DNA from: Flavobacterium sp. 245
Lineage (GTDB): Bacteria > Bacteroidota > Bacteroidia > Flavobacteriales > Flavobacteriaceae
DNA: 64,000 nt
Assembly: GCF_004362055.1 (NCBI RefSeq)
Contig: NZ_SNXB01000005.1
Location: 62,001-126,000 of the forward strand
Direction of reading: 5' to 3'
The first letter of the stretch is position 1; each line of letters begins with the position of its first letter. Below the pieces are notes generated by a model that saw only the letters and a list, made by a program, of their open reading frames with translations, was not told the DNA's origin and did not search any database. Shown piece by piece: positions 43,211-52,600 of the stretch. The position numbers were made by a program, and so were the translations under genes.

Positions 43211-43250
43211 GATTTCAATGTTTTTTGGTTATTTTTTTTTGAGAGATTTA

Positions 43251-43386
43251 TAGAAGCAAGAGACTAGAAGCAAGACTTCCTAGCAATCTTCTTTCTTCCT
43301 TCCCTTTTTACATCTTAACTCAGAGAAAAGAACAAAAAGAAAAGACATCTCATAAAATCTTGCTTCTTGCTTCTTTTCTCTCTAAA
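43251..43386. repeat. GAAGCAAGA inverted repeat
   Basis: Left arm (43251-43276) has AGAAGCAAGA twice; right arm (43356-43386) has the inverse TCTTGCTTCTTGCTTCTTTT. About 80 bp of CT-rich sequence separates them. It ends just before the GH10 stop codon at 43391, so it could form a 3' mRNA hairpin between GH10 and the PKD gene. Confidence 0.82.
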
Positions 43387-43390
43387 ATCT

Positions 43391-44485
43391 TTACTTCAAT
43401 CCCTCTAAAAATCCTTGATAAGCAGGTTTTTTATTATAATCGGCATCTAGTAGCAGTGGATATTCTTTATAATGCCAAAAGCTTGTTAGCCAAGTATATT
43501 TGTCGGTTACTCCCCAAGTTGAGATGGCAAATTTTTGATTTTGAGGCAATTCTTCATACATCGATGTAATGTATTTATAAGTTTCTGACTGTTTTTGTGC
43601 TTCAGCATCTGTAAAGACATACGAATCAGACTTGCTTGTATTAACCTTAATATCTAATTCTGAAATATGAATTAACAATCCTGTTGAAGCCATATCTGTA
43701 AAACCTGTTTTCATGGTTTGTCTGTTGGTGTCGGTTGCATAGTGAAACTGATCTCCTACACCATCAATTGGAACTCCGTTGGCTTTGAATCTGGTTACCA
43801 TTTTTTTTATAGACGCTCTTTTTCCTGCATCCAGAACTACATTGTAATCGTTGTAAAACAATTTGGCATCCGGATCGACTGCTTTTGCATAGCGGAAACA
43901 TCTTCCATAAAAACCAATCGGGTCTTTAAATAATGAATTAATTACGGTTTCATTTCGCATAGCACCGCCATCTGCAAAAACTTCGTTGACAACATCCCAG
44001 CTTTTTACTCTGCCTTTGTAACGTCCTACAACATCGGTAATGTAAATTTTCACTTTTGATTCGAAAGCAATAGAATCATATTTGGCATTTTTAAACCATT
44101 CTGGAAAAGAATCGTACCAAACCAAAGTATGACCGTGCACTTCCAGATTATTGTCTTTGGCAAAACCAACTAAATAATCGGCTGCTGTAAAATTATAAGC
44201 TGTTGACGATGTCCAGATACTTGCCATTTTCATTTCAAATTCGGCCGTAATCTGACTGTAATGTTTTAAAACGGCATTTTTAAAATTGGCTTCATTTTGC
44301 AAATCTTTCATTTTAACTGCAGCGCCGATTTTAAATTTTGCTTTTTCTTTTAAAGTCTGCGTAATCGGATTTGGATTCCCCGAATCGCCTTCATCGGCAT
44401 TTATAAAAACTACTTTCTCGTCGTTGCTGCAAGAGGCAAACAGTAAAGCCGTTAATGCTCCTAGTATATATTGTTTACTTGTCAT
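43391..44485 (-). CDS. GH10 endo-beta-1,4-xylanase-like lipoprotein
   Basis: 364 residues. Lipobox LLFASC19 predicts surface or outer-membrane anchoring. GH10 barrel signatures: FKIGAAVKMKDLQNE, HGHTLVWYDSFPEWF, acid/base Glu168 in WDVVNEVF, NDYNVV, GVGDQFHY and nucleophile Glu276 in HISELDI. Family activity is mostly endo-xylanase (beta-1,4, sometimes beta-1,3), making xylan or a xylose-containing glycan the first substrate candidate. It is downstream of SusD and upstream of the PKD lipoprotein in the leftward PUL. Confidence 0.92.
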   Translation of the reverse strand: MTSKQYILGALTALLFASCSNDEKVVFINADEGDSGNPNPITQTLKEKAKFKIGAAVKMKDLQNEANFKNAVLKHYSQITAEFEMKMASIWTSSTAYNFTAADYLVGFAKDNNLEVHGHTLVWYDSFPEWFKNAKYDSIAFESKVKIYITDVVGRYKGRVKSWDVVNEVFADGGAMRNETVINSLFKDPIGFYGRCFRYAKAVDPDAKLFYNDYNVVLDAGKRASIKKMVTRFKANGVPIDGVGDQFHYATDTNRQTMKTGFTDMASTGLLIHISELDIKVNTSKSDSYVFTDAEAQKQSETYKYITSMYEELPQNQKFAISTWGVTDKYTWLTSFWHYKEYPLLLDADYNKKPAYQGFLEGLK

Positions 44486-44615
44486 GTGTTTTCTTTTTAA
44501 ATCCGGAAGTCAGATCAGGATATTCTAACTCCCGGATGGTTTATTACTAACTTTAACCTTAACCTTACTTTTTATTTAAATTCACAAAAACTTATGCATA
44601 TATGTTTTAAATGAA

Positions 44616-46208
44616 TTAATTATATCCTACATTAAATCCTGCTGGTTTTCCCATCAAATCAATCTGGCTCTGCGGAATTGGCATGTTTACCATTGCTGGA
44701 GTCATTTTCAACTGCACTTCTCCAGTGATAGTTCCAGATGGACTTGAACGGAAATATAAATTTTGTCTTTCTACCAAAAGTCCAAGTCTTTTCAACAGAA
44801 ACCATCTGTTGTTCTCAAATGCTAATTCTCTTGCTGATTCATCTAAATAGTTATTTAATGTCCACGCTGTTAAATCAAAAGTAGTTACAGCGCTTTCAGG
44901 ATTTCCTGTATAACCCCTTCTTCTAACTTTATTCAAATACGCTAGCGCTTTAGTATCGTTACCTAAATTATGATAAGCTTCAGATGCTAATAAATACGTT
45001 TCAGCCAATCTGTAATACATATAATCTTTATAACTATTTGAAGTCATTGGCAGTTTTTCTGTATCGTGGTATTTTTTCAAACTCCAGTGCCAAGCTCTGT
45101 AATTTCCGTTTGGTGCTGCAATAGCAGGATTGGTAATCGGCTGACCGAATTTTGGATTTCCTGGAACATTGATTTTATAATCCTGATAATTATCGGAATA
45201 ATAATAGGTTTTAAATCTCAAGTCGTTTGCTTGATCATAAAGTGATTTCAAATAATTATTTGGATAAAACCATCCTAAAGCCTGGCCTCCGTAAGCAACA
45301 TCTTGAACGAGTTCACTTGTATTCAATTCATACGTTCTTTGTGTAAAAACGCTGCTCAGCCAAGAACCGCCTCCTCCTGCTAAATTATCATCAGGACCTA
45401 ATAAAAAATCTTTTTGATACGTAAAAAGTGATTCTTTATGATTTCCATTTTGTCCCCAAACATCAGCAAGGGCTACTAAACCATGAGTTCCGTTATTGAT
45501 AATAGCATCAAATTGTGCTGCTGCTCCTGCCCAGTCTTGTTGCCATAAAGCGCTTTTACCTCGAATATGTCTTGCAACACCTTGTCCGTAACGTCCTGGA
45601 TCTACTTTAAAAGGAAGATTTTCAATGGCGTAATCCAAATCGGCATCAATTAATCTATAAACGTCTGCATCACTTGCTACTTTATATTCTACTGGATCGT
45701 TGATATTTTGTGGTGTTGTTGGAATCGTATCGATCAGGATACCGCCATACATTTGTTTTAGATCCAAATACAATTCGCCTCTAATAACTCTTGCCTGTGC
45801 TACCAATCTTTTCTTAGCAGTTTCATCCATTTTTATAGATCTCGCCGATGTGATAATCGCCGAACATCTATCGATGATTCTATAACCCTGAATCCATTTT
45901 GAACCCGTAAAAGATTGCGGATTATGCCCTGTTCCGTAAGGAGTGTTCCAAGTTCTATGTAATCCTAAATCAGTGGCCACCATAAAGAAAACATTTGCCC
46001 ATAAATCGTTATTATCTCCAGATGGAAGATTGTAGTAACGCATCTGATTGTAAAGTGCATTAACCCCAACTTCTAAACCTGCTGGAGAATTGTAGATATA
46101 ATCTACAGAAACTTGATCTTTTACTGTTTCCTCCAGAAAATCTTCGCACGAAGTAAGTCCCAAAGAAAGTCCGAAAATCAAAACAAAAAGAAAATTTATA
46201 TTTTTCAT
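44616..46208 (-). CDS. SusD/RagB family nutrient-binding lipoprotein
   Basis: 530 residues. Lipobox GLTSC21, then SusD TPR-rich architecture: EVGVNALYNQMRYYN, RGELYLDLKQMYGGI, YMYYRLAETYLLASEAYHNLGN, YLNKVRRRGYTG, and the C-terminal RELAFENNRWFLLKRLG. It is the surface lid that captures oligosaccharides for the adjacent SusC transporter (43 bp upstream). Confidence 0.95.
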   Translation of the reverse strand: MKNINFLFVLIFGLSLGLTSCEDFLEETVKDQVSVDYIYNSPAGLEVGVNALYNQMRYYNLPSGDNNDLWANVFFMVATDLGLHRTWNTPYGTGHNPQSFTGSKWIQGYRIIDRCSAIITSARSIKMDETAKKRLVAQARVIRGELYLDLKQMYGGILIDTIPTTPQNINDPVEYKVASDADVYRLIDADLDYAIENLPFKVDPGRYGQGVARHIRGKSALWQQDWAGAAAQFDAIINNGTHGLVALADVWGQNGNHKESLFTYQKDFLLGPDDNLAGGGGSWLSSVFTQRTYELNTSELVQDVAYGGQALGWFYPNNYLKSLYDQANDLRFKTYYYSDNYQDYKINVPGNPKFGQPITNPAIAAPNGNYRAWHWSLKKYHDTEKLPMTSNSYKDYMYYRLAETYLLASEAYHNLGNDTKALAYLNKVRRRGYTGNPESAVTTFDLTAWTLNNYLDESARELAFENNRWFLLKRLGLLVERQNLYFRSSPSGTITGEVQLKMTPAMVNMPIPQSQIDLMGKPAGFNVGYN

Positions 46209-46251
46209 GATCTTGTTATTTTTTATTTATTGAATGTCTTAAACCTTATGA

Positions 46252-49200
46252 TTAGAAACCTACTTGTAATCCTATAACACAAGTAACAGGTTCTGGATAA
46301 TCGCTTATCTCTTTTTCTGGACTGTACGATTGGTAATCTGTTATCGTAACCAAATTACTTCCCGTTACATAAAGTCTCATATTACTTAATCCTAATGATT
46401 TAAGAGTGCTTTCAGGGAATTTAAATCCGACAGAAACGTTTTGTAAACGAATGTATGAAGCATCTTGTAATCCCAAAGTATTGATATATGGCGGATCATT
46501 TCCATCTCTTGGTCTTGGCCAGTTTCCTCCCGGATTTTCTGGTGTCCAATAATCTTGTTTGATACCGTTTTTCACACCTCTTAGAGAGCCTCCGCGAACA
46601 TAATCGTATAGAAACAAATTATCTCTGGTAACCCCTTGAACGGTATAGATATCGGCAGAAAAATCAAATTGTTTGTACTCTAAAGCGACAGAGAAAGTTC
46701 CGAACCAATCTGGCAATTTAGAAGTAATCACTCTATCCTGATCCGGATTTGGATTGGCCCCATTTGATGGATCGGCGTCATATAATTTAATGTCTCCCGG
46801 ATATAAAGTTGTTCCAGTCACTAGCGGAATATTTTCACCTTCTTGATAAATTCCAACCGCTTTGTATCGGTAATAAACATCAATCGGCTTTCCAATAAAC
46901 CATAAGTTTCCAACCGCGTCATCTTCTTTTCCGTCACCATCTGCATCTTTTCCATAAATGCTTACAATGCTATTTTTGTTTTTAGTGAAAGTGGCTCCCA
47001 GATTCAATCTGAAATCTTTTGTTTTAATCACATCGCCATTCAAAGTCACTTCCAAACCTTTATTGTTTACTTTTCCAATATTAGAAAGTTTGGTAGTGTA
47101 ACCTGTATTTGCATTAAGCGTTTCATAAATCAATAAATCTGAAGTATCAGTATTATACACCTCAACAGTTCCTGTTAATCTGTTTTTGAATAAACCGAAA
47201 TCGACTGCAAGGTTTAACTGCGTTGAGGTTTCCCATCGCAAGTCTGGATTGGATAATTGTGAACCCGGCACATAACCCGAAACTTTTACACCATTGATAA
47301 TGTAGTCTCTCTGTACAGCGGTCGCCATACTTTGATATGGATTTTGAGGCTGATTACCCACTTTACCATAACTTGCGCGCAATTTTAGGTTGCTTAAAAC
47401 TGGAACATGCTCTTTCATGAATTCTTCGTTTGAAACATTCCACGCTGCATTGACAGCTGGGAAGAATCCCCATTTATTATTGGCTCCAAATACTGAAGAT
47501 CCGTCGGCTCTTCCTGAAACTGTGAAGTAATATTTGTTGTCAAAATCATATTCTAATTTTCCAGCAAAAGAAATTAACGATCTTTCATTACCTCCTATTT
47601 CGGGCGTATTTAAGAAAGCACTTTCTAAACCATAAATCCCAAGAATATCGCTCGGAATTCTACTTGCCGAGTTTCTGAAGTCGTTATATTCTGACGAAGT
47701 AATCTCATAAACTCCAGTTACGTTAAAATGATTTTTTTCGGCTAAATTTAAGTTATAATGTAAAATATTACTCAACTGATATTCTACATTATCCTGATAT
47801 CGAATATAACCGCTTCCTTGCCCAGAATTAGCAATTCCTGAAAGTGACTTTGAAGTATTGAAGGACATTGCTTTATAATTCCACGATCTGCGGCTAGCAT
47901 TTAATTTATACGTAAACCCTTTTGCTAAGTTTATATCCAGAAATATATTCATGATATCGTTACGATTCAACTCATTTGTAGTGGTTTCGTAAACATCAAT
48001 AAGCGGATTTGGTGTTTCCTGAATTCCTCCCGGCAGGTAACGGAAAGAACCATCTTCGTTATAAACCTGACCCAACGGAGATGTGTTAATAGCATTATTT
48101 AAAATGTTCCCAACATTTGGACGATTTGATTCTGAATACTGAAGCGAAACATTCATTCCTACTTTCAGCCAGTCTGTAACTCTCTGATCTACATTTACGC
48201 GCATCGCTACTTTTTCGTAATCTGAATTCGGAACTACTCCAGAAGTGTTGATGTAGTTGATACTCGAAAATATGCTTGTTTTATCCGTTCCCGAAGAAAT
48301 ACTCACACTATGGTTGTTGGTTACACCCGTTCTTAAAACTAGTTTTTCCCAATCAATGTATTTTCCAGATTGAACAGATTCCAGCTCCAGCGGTGTGAAA
48401 ACCTGATTGTCTGGCCTGTAAACTCCTCCGTTACTAGTCCTGTATGCTTCTCTTTTTAGCTGCGCAAATTCTTCTCCGCTGTAAACATCAAAATTTCTAT
48501 TGATAGTTTGAACTCCAGAAAAACCATTATAAGCGATTTTTGCTTTTCCTGTTTTTCCTCTTTTGGTTGTAATTAAGATTACACCATTTGAAGCTCTTGC
48601 TCCATAGATAGATTGTGCAGCGGCATCTTTTAAGATTTCTAAAGAGGCGATATCGTTGGCATTAATGTCATTAATGTTTCCGATTACGATTCCATCGGCA
48701 ATAACGATTGGCTCGTTGCTTCCATTAATCGATTTTTTTCCTCTAATTTGAATTGAAGAAGAACTTCCTGGTCCGCCATCATTTAAACTTACCTGAACAC
48801 CGGCTGCTTTTCCACGAAGCATTTCTCCCACATCTGAAGTTGCTACTTTGATCATGTCGCCCGGTTTTACCGAAGCCACAGAGCTGATTACGTCACTTTT
48901 CTTTTTGGTGCCGTAACCTACAACTATGATTTCATCTAAGGCTTGCGAACTTGGTTTTAAAACCACTTTTAGGTTTTTCTTGTTTTCAGTTTCAACCGAA
49001 ACCTCATCCATTCCGATAAAAGAAAATATAAGAATACTTTTTGGGACAGCATTAATTGTAAAATTACCATCGAAATCGGTTTGGGTTCCTTTTGTACTTC
49101 CTTTTACGTGAACGTTTACACCTGGCAGAGGTAATCCGGCGTTATCGACTACTTTTCCAGAAATCGAACTTTCTTGTGCATTAATTGTGGTCGAAAAAAT

Positions 49201-49278
49201 ACACATAAACAGTAATAAAACTAGTTTTAGATATTTTCCTTCACGGCAAAACATCTTTACATGTTTGTTTTGTTTCAT
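46252..49278 (-). CDS. SusC/RagA family TonB-linked outer-membrane transporter
   Basis: 1008 residues. Signal region to about 35 (ends TTINAQ), carboxypeptidase regulatory-like domain 38-112 (GKVVDNAGLPLPGVNVHVKG), the conserved VVGYGTKKKSD at 119-129, plug with DVGEMLRGKAAGVQV and SIQIRGKKSING, DAAAQSIYGARASNGVILITTKRGK, then the barrel ending VIGLQVGF. It imports the oligosaccharides captured by SusD. First structural gene of the PUL, behind a 322 bp leader region with a probable regulator site. Confidence 0.96.
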   Translation of the reverse strand: MKQNKHVKMFCREGKYLKLVLLLFMCIFSTTINAQESSISGKVVDNAGLPLPGVNVHVKGSTKGTQTDFDGNFTINAVPKSILIFSFIGMDEVSVETENKKNLKVVLKPSSQALDEIIVVGYGTKKKSDVISSVASVKPGDMIKVATSDVGEMLRGKAAGVQVSLNDGGPGSSSSIQIRGKKSINGSNEPIVIADGIVIGNINDINANDIASLEILKDAAAQSIYGARASNGVILITTKRGKTGKAKIAYNGFSGVQTINRNFDVYSGEEFAQLKREAYRTSNGGVYRPDNQVFTPLELESVQSGKYIDWEKLVLRTGVTNNHSVSISSGTDKTSIFSSINYINTSGVVPNSDYEKVAMRVNVDQRVTDWLKVGMNVSLQYSESNRPNVGNILNNAINTSPLGQVYNEDGSFRYLPGGIQETPNPLIDVYETTTNELNRNDIMNIFLDINLAKGFTYKLNASRRSWNYKAMSFNTSKSLSGIANSGQGSGYIRYQDNVEYQLSNILHYNLNLAEKNHFNVTGVYEITSSEYNDFRNSASRIPSDILGIYGLESAFLNTPEIGGNERSLISFAGKLEYDFDNKYYFTVSGRADGSSVFGANNKWGFFPAVNAAWNVSNEEFMKEHVPVLSNLKLRASYGKVGNQPQNPYQSMATAVQRDYIINGVKVSGYVPGSQLSNPDLRWETSTQLNLAVDFGLFKNRLTGTVEVYNTDTSDLLIYETLNANTGYTTKLSNIGKVNNKGLEVTLNGDVIKTKDFRLNLGATFTKNKNSIVSIYGKDADGDGKEDDAVGNLWFIGKPIDVYYRYKAVGIYQEGENIPLVTGTTLYPGDIKLYDADPSNGANPNPDQDRVITSKLPDWFGTFSVALEYKQFDFSADIYTVQGVTRDNLFLYDYVRGGSLRGVKNGIKQDYWTPENPGGNWPRPRDGNDPPYINTLGLQDASYIRLQNVSVGFKFPESTLKSLGLSNMRLYVTGSNLVTITDYQSYSPEKEISDYPEPVTCVIGLQVGF

Positions 49279-49327
49279 AAATTATTTTTTTGGTTAGTTA
49301 GATAGAAATCAGTCATGATTTATGTTG

Positions 49328-49391
49328 CAAATGTGACTATTAAATGACGGTTTGAGGGGAGGAAAACATTCGCATTTAGGGGCGTGAATGT
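49328..49391 (-). promoter_or_regulatory. candidate susC promoter and HTCS operator
   Basis: On the minus strand CACATTTG (49335-49328) resembles a -7 box 50 bp before the ATG at 49278, with no TTG at the -33 position. About 31-56 bp further upstream is the dyad ACATTCAC-GCCCCTAAAT-GCGAATGT (49391-49366). A promoter lacking -33 with a dyad upstream is what an activator-dependent PUL promoter would look like. Confidence 0.5.
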
Positions 49392-49490
49392 GTTTATTTA
49401 CGAATTTCGCCCTTTCTAAAGCCTTAAAAAACGGGATTCGTAATATAATCCTTAAAAAATTGTGAGCTGTTTATTTTTTTTAGTTCTGGT

Positions 49491-49595
49491 ATTTAACCGC
49501 AATGCACGCAAGGAATAAAAGCGCAAAGTCCGCAAAGTTGAGCATTAAAACTTTGCGGACTTTGCGTAAACCTTTGCGATCTTTGCGGTTCAATA
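49491..49595. repeat. CGCAAAGT inverted repeat after the regulator gene
   Basis: CGCAAAGTCCGCAAAGTT (49522-49539) and AACTTTGCGGACTTTGCG (49549-49566) are perfect 18 bp reverse complements around a 9 bp loop. Outer arms AACCGCAATGCACGCAAGG and CCTTTGCGATCTTTGCGGTT extend the structure. It begins just after the hybrid regulator's stop (reading left) and is likely its 3' hairpin. Between it and the susC leader (49392-49490) I see nothing else. Confidence 0.85.
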
Positions 49596-49600
49596 TGAGG

Positions 49601-52600
49601 TTAATTTTTCACTTGCGCCCCTTTATATTCACTCGGAGATAAATTATAAAACTTCTTAAATTCTTTACTAAAATGTTTTCGATCATTAAAACCAACCATA
49701 TAGCTTACCTCAGAAACAGAATAACTTGTATTCGTTAAAAGACTCGCTGCTTTCTTCAATCGCATATTTTTTATAAAACCTGCAACAGAATGATTGGTTA
49801 GCGTTTGAACTTTTTTATAAAGAACAGTTCGGCTCATTCCTATTTCATTCACCAAATCATTTACATCAAAATCGGTATTGTCTAGATTAGCTTCGATGAT
49901 CTGAGTTAGTTTTTTTACGAATTGTCCTTCTGGTGTATTTATATTTTCTTCTTCAGCATCTGCAATAAATCCGTCGCCATATTTCTGGCGCATGATTTCT
50001 TTTGCAGATAGTAAATTGGCAATCGTCAGTTTTAATTCTTCAATACTGAAAGGTTTCGATATATAGGCATCAGCACCAGTCGAAAGTCCTTCGATTCTAT
50101 TTAAAGTTGACGACTTTGCTGTTAATAAAATAACTGGAATATGGTTCGTATTTTGACTCGTTTTCAAAATTCGGCACAATTCAAAACCATCCATTTCGGG
50201 CATCATAACATCGGTTACGATTAAATCGGGGATTTCTATTTCCATATATTCTAATGCCTGAATGCCATTTGTAAATTTCAATACTTTATAATCAGTGTAT
50301 AAAATATCGTACACAAAAGAGAGCACTTCTTCATTGTCTTCAATTACTAAAACGGTCTTTTTAAAAGTATTTTCAGCATCATCCAAATATTCTGGTTCAT
50401 AAAGATCAATTTCGGTTTTAACATCCGAAATCGGGTTGGCATTTTCTTCAATTTTAACCAAACTTTCTACAATCTGAGACTTTTTAAAATGATCTTTTCC
50501 TTTCTTTAAAGTGATGGTAAAAATAGTATTGAAATTGGCATCGGCTTCTGTCTGTACTCTTATTTCTCCGTGATGCAGTTCGACAATACTTTTGCTTAAT
50601 GCCAGACCAATACCACTTCCTAAATTGGCGCTTCCTCTTTCGTCGAGTTGGAAAAAGTTCTTGAAAATTTTCTTTTTTCTGTTTTCAGGAATACCGATTC
50701 CGTTGTCTTTTACTTTAATTTCAATGGAATCAGAATCTTCTTTTTGTTCAACAGCCAAGGTAATCCGGCCATTTTTACCGGTAAATTTAAAAGCGTTTGA
50801 AAGCAGATTGTAAATCACTTTCTCCATCTGATTTTTATCAAAATAAATCGGGGCGGTATTAATGTTGAGTACAAATTTGTAATCGATTTTTTTCTCGACC
50901 GCAAATCCTCGGAACGATTCATAAATATCAAAACAGAAAGAAACAATATCCTGCTGTTCACAATAAATTTTCATGCTTCCTTTTTCGGCTTTTCTAAAAT
51001 CCATTAATTCGTTCACCAATTTTAACAATCGATCCGAATTGTTTTTAATAACTTTTAGTTTATGTTCTAAGTTCGAATTCTTTTCGGCACCAGCCAAAAG
51101 TTCTTCTACCGGTCCGCTTATCAGCGTCAAAGGCGTTCTAATTTCGTGCGAAACATTGGTAAAGAAATCCAATTTCATTTTATACAATTCTTCCTGTCTT
51201 TCCTTTTCAACTTGCTCCAGATAATAAGCTTGTTTTAGTAATTCTCGGTTTCTTAAAAAACGGAACAATAAAACTACGGTTCCAGCTAATAAACCAAGAT
51301 AAATGATATACGCCCACCACGTTTTCCACCACGGCGGCAACATGATAATTTTTAAAGTTTTAATGGTTGGGTTCCATTCTCCGCCTCCATTTGAAGTTTT
51401 TATCTTCAGGAGATAAGTTCCCGAATTCAAATTCGTCAAATTGATATAATTCTGTGAGCCTATAATATGCCATTCGTCTTTGTTAAACGAACTTTCCAAT
51501 TTATAGGCATATTCACTTTTTTCAGGCGAAATAAAATTCATTGCACTAAATTCAATCCCAATATATCCCTGATCGTGTTTTAGAGTGATTTCGGAGGTTT
51601 CAGAAATACGTTTTTCAAGTGCAACTTCTTTATTTCCTGGTCTGATTTCTTCATTATTCACAATGAGTTTTGTTAGAACAATAGGAGCTTTATCTTCTGT
51701 TTTAGTTAATTTCGAAGGATTAAAAAGCACCAAACCATTCGAACATCCAAAAATCAATTCTTTGGCATTGAGCTTTAAACTGCAGTTGTTTGAAAACTGT
51801 TTTACCTTTAAACCATCTTTTGAAGAATAGGAAGTAATCTCAAAATCAGAAATTCTGAAAGTCGGACTTATCTTTTTGGTTTTAATTTTATAAAGCAGAT
51901 TATTATCGCTGATCCAGATATTTCCTTCTGAATCTTCTGAAATGCTTTTGATAGTTTCATCTGTAAAACCCATTGAGCGGTTAATTTCGTAGAAACGCCC
52001 GTTCTTTTCATCAAACAAATTCACGCCGCCGCTTTCAGCACCAATCCAAAATCTATTTTTTGAATCGGTAAACATTACAGTAAGACTATTGTTTGACAAA
52101 CCGCTTTTTCCGCCAGTTTTAAAAACTCTCGTTACTTGTTTTAGCTTTTTATCGAAATAATTTAGGCCGTACTGTGTGGCAATCCAAAGTCCGTCTTTTC
52201 TGTTGACCAAATCAGTAATAAAATTATCGGTAAGTGAGTGAGAACTTCCGTCTGACATATAAATCTCTACCGTTCCGTCAGGCATTACTTTTTTCAATCC
52301 GTTGCCGTTTGTACCAACCCATAGATCCTCGTTATCCATCAATAAAGAAGTAATTGGACGTTCTCTCTCTTTGGAATCCTTTCGCGAAAGCGATATAAAT
52401 TGAAACCTTTTGCTGATTTTATTGAATTTGAATAAGCCGTTAAATGTCCCACAAAACAAATTTTGTTCATTCTGATTGACCAGAGCAGTAATCATGTTGA
52501 CACTCTTATCAGAATCGTAACCTTCTATCTGATAAAAAGCATGTTTATTGTTTTTAAAATCAAGATAATTCAAACCACCGCCGTTGGTTCCAACCCATAC

